NCBI GenBank assembly: GCA_000715635.1
Contig: KL569167.1
Location: 6,321-13,380 of the forward strand
Origin: Streptomyces violaceus
Lineage (GTDB): Bacteria; Actinomycetota; Actinomycetes; Streptomycetales; Streptomycetaceae
DNA: 7,060 bases
Direction: 5' to 3'
This document shows, piece after piece, positions 6,822 through 7,060 of the stretch (position 1 is its first letter; each line of letters opens with the position of its first letter). The notes beneath the pieces are model-generated. The model did no database searches. It was given only the letters and a program-made list of their open reading frames with translations, and had not been told where the DNA came from. The position numbers were made by a program, and so were the translations under genes.

Positions 6822-6839
6822 AAAAGGACTCGAAGTCCT
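6822..6839 (-). terminator. Terminator-like hairpin after the MFS-like gene
   Basis: On the minus strand AGGACT-TCG-AGTCCT (6839-6825) forms a six-pair stem with a three-base loop, followed by a short T run (TTTTCC). It begins 13 bp after the TAA stop of the membrane protein gene. It probably ends that transcript and separates it from the oxidase operon. The stem is short, so termination may be partial. Confidence 0.5.
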
Positions 6840-6852
6840 CTCGATAATTCAC

Positions 6853-7060
6853 TTACGGAATACGGAAATCCTGGGCCCTTTGTGCCGTCGGGCGGATGAG
6901 GACGACTAGTCCGCCCGTGACGGCCAGCCCTGCCAGGGCGGCTCCGAAGAGGGTCGCCCCGGTGGGCAGCCCCACGGCGTCCATGAGGTAGCCCGTGGAT
7001 ACCGGCAGCAGGCCGGCCGGGAGGTAACCGCCCACGTTCAGCGCGGCGTTGGCCTCGGCG
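6853..7060 (-). CDS. C-terminal fragment of a membrane transporter, probably MFS (partial)
   Basis: The reading frame is open to the window edge and ends at TAA 6855-6853. The visible 68 residues begin AEANAALNVGGYLPAGLLPV and contain two hydrophobic segments (about visible residues 10-25 and 34-56), a Gly/Pro-rich first helix, a short polar turn (MDAVGLPTG) and a charged tail (RPTAQRAQDFRIP). This looks like the last two helices and cytoplasmic tail of a major facilitator superfamily transporter, but the fragment is too short to be sure. The GTG at 7035 is an internal valine rather than a start, because coding continues upstream with normal codon use. The gene is separated from the oxidase operon by 178 bp and a hairpin, so it is likely a separate unit; substrate unknown. 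Confidence 0.6.
   Translation of the reverse strand, partial: AEANAALNVGGYLPAGLLPVSTGYLMDAVGLPTGATLFGAALAGLAVTGGLVVLIRPTAQRAQDFRIP

Larger units (their letters stand above)
6675..6852. other. AT-richer intergenic region with repeated motifs upstream of the oxidase operon
   Basis: This 178-bp gap is visibly richer in A and T than the rest of the window. It holds an inverted repeat TTTACC-GGTG-GGTAAA at 6713-6728, another TTTACC at 6763-6768, a perfect palindrome CGATCGCGATCG at 6742-6753 with a further CGATCG at 6681-6686, a small inverted repeat GAAA-CGA-TTTC at 6697-6707, and CCCTTGC directly repeated at 6769-6775 and 6783-6789. No gene with normal codon use is present. It most likely contains the operon promoter and regulator sites; none can be assigned to a named regulator. 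Confidence 0.55.

Noticed and set aside
6604..6852. Minus-strand small frame of 82 codons starting GTG right after the transporter stop
   Set aside because: Codons such as AAT, TAT, TTT, GGT, GAA and ACT are frequent, unlike the GC-rich third positions of real genes here. It has no good ribosome binding site, it runs through a hairpin and palindromes, and it overlaps the start of the oxidase gene in another frame.
6568..6909. Plus-strand frame of 113 codons across the intergenic gap
   Set aside because: It begins inside the antisense of the oxidase gene and ends inside the antisense of the transporter gene, lacks third-position GC bias in the gap and has no recognisable motif.
6853..7035. 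Complete 60-residue protein starting at GTG 7035
   Set aside because: The frame stays open upstream to the window edge with normal coding composition and helix-like sequence, so this is the tail of a longer transporter.
1..7060. tRNA, rRNA, CRISPR array, insertion sequence or attachment site
   Set aside because: I saw no cloverleaf-like sequence, no regular array of repeats, no transposase gene and no long terminal inverted repeats in the window.

Overview
The window is high-GC DNA with strongly GC-biased third codon positions, GTG as well as ATG starts, tight gene overlaps and one rare TTA codon. This points to an actinomycete, most likely Streptomyces or a close relative. All calls come from reading the sequence and recalled family knowledge; no database search was run.

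Layout, left to right. (1) Positions 4-429, minus strand: a small four-helix membrane protein of unknown function. (2) Positions 531-1127, minus: a TetR-family repressor, divergent from (3) positions 1236-2255, plus: an NADPH-type aldo/keto reductase with a complete D-Y-K-H catalytic tetrad. The gap between them carries two copies of the same perfect palindromic core, CGGAACAGCGTTCCG. They sit inside a larger symmetric 60-bp block that overlaps the apparent reductase promoter, a strong case for local autoregulated repression. (4) Positions 6674 down to 2271, minus: a three-gene overlapping operon. It encodes an L-glutamate-oxidase-like flavoenzyme, then a thiamine-diphosphate (ThDP) enzyme of the pyruvate/indolepyruvate decarboxylase class with a non-standard active site, then a PixA/AidA-family inclusion-body protein. 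The genes overlap by 4 bp (GTGA) and 8 bp, so translational coupling is likely. The operon converges on the reductase gene with a hairpin between them. (5) Positions 6853-7060, minus: the C-terminal end of a membrane protein, probably an MFS transporter, cut by the window edge and followed by a small terminator-like hairpin.

How the genes may work together. The oxidase should turn an amino acid (glutamate if the conserved Arg/His pair means what it does in the characterised Streptomyces enzyme) into a 2-oxo acid, ammonia and hydrogen peroxide. The ThDP enzyme is placed to take the 2-oxo acid and decarboxylate or ligate it, but it lacks the His-His pair and the Asp of classical pyruvate decarboxylases, so its chemistry is open. 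The PixA/AidA protein has no known reaction; relatives form intracellular inclusions or are quorum-sensing-controlled proteins in Gram-negative bacteria. The operon looks developmentally controlled: the oxidase has a TTA codon at Leu74 (bldA-type control) and seems to be translated from a leaderless mRNA. This oxidase/ThDP/PixA operon is the most likely place for an undescribed system. The rest is ordinary for the genus apart from the tidy operator.
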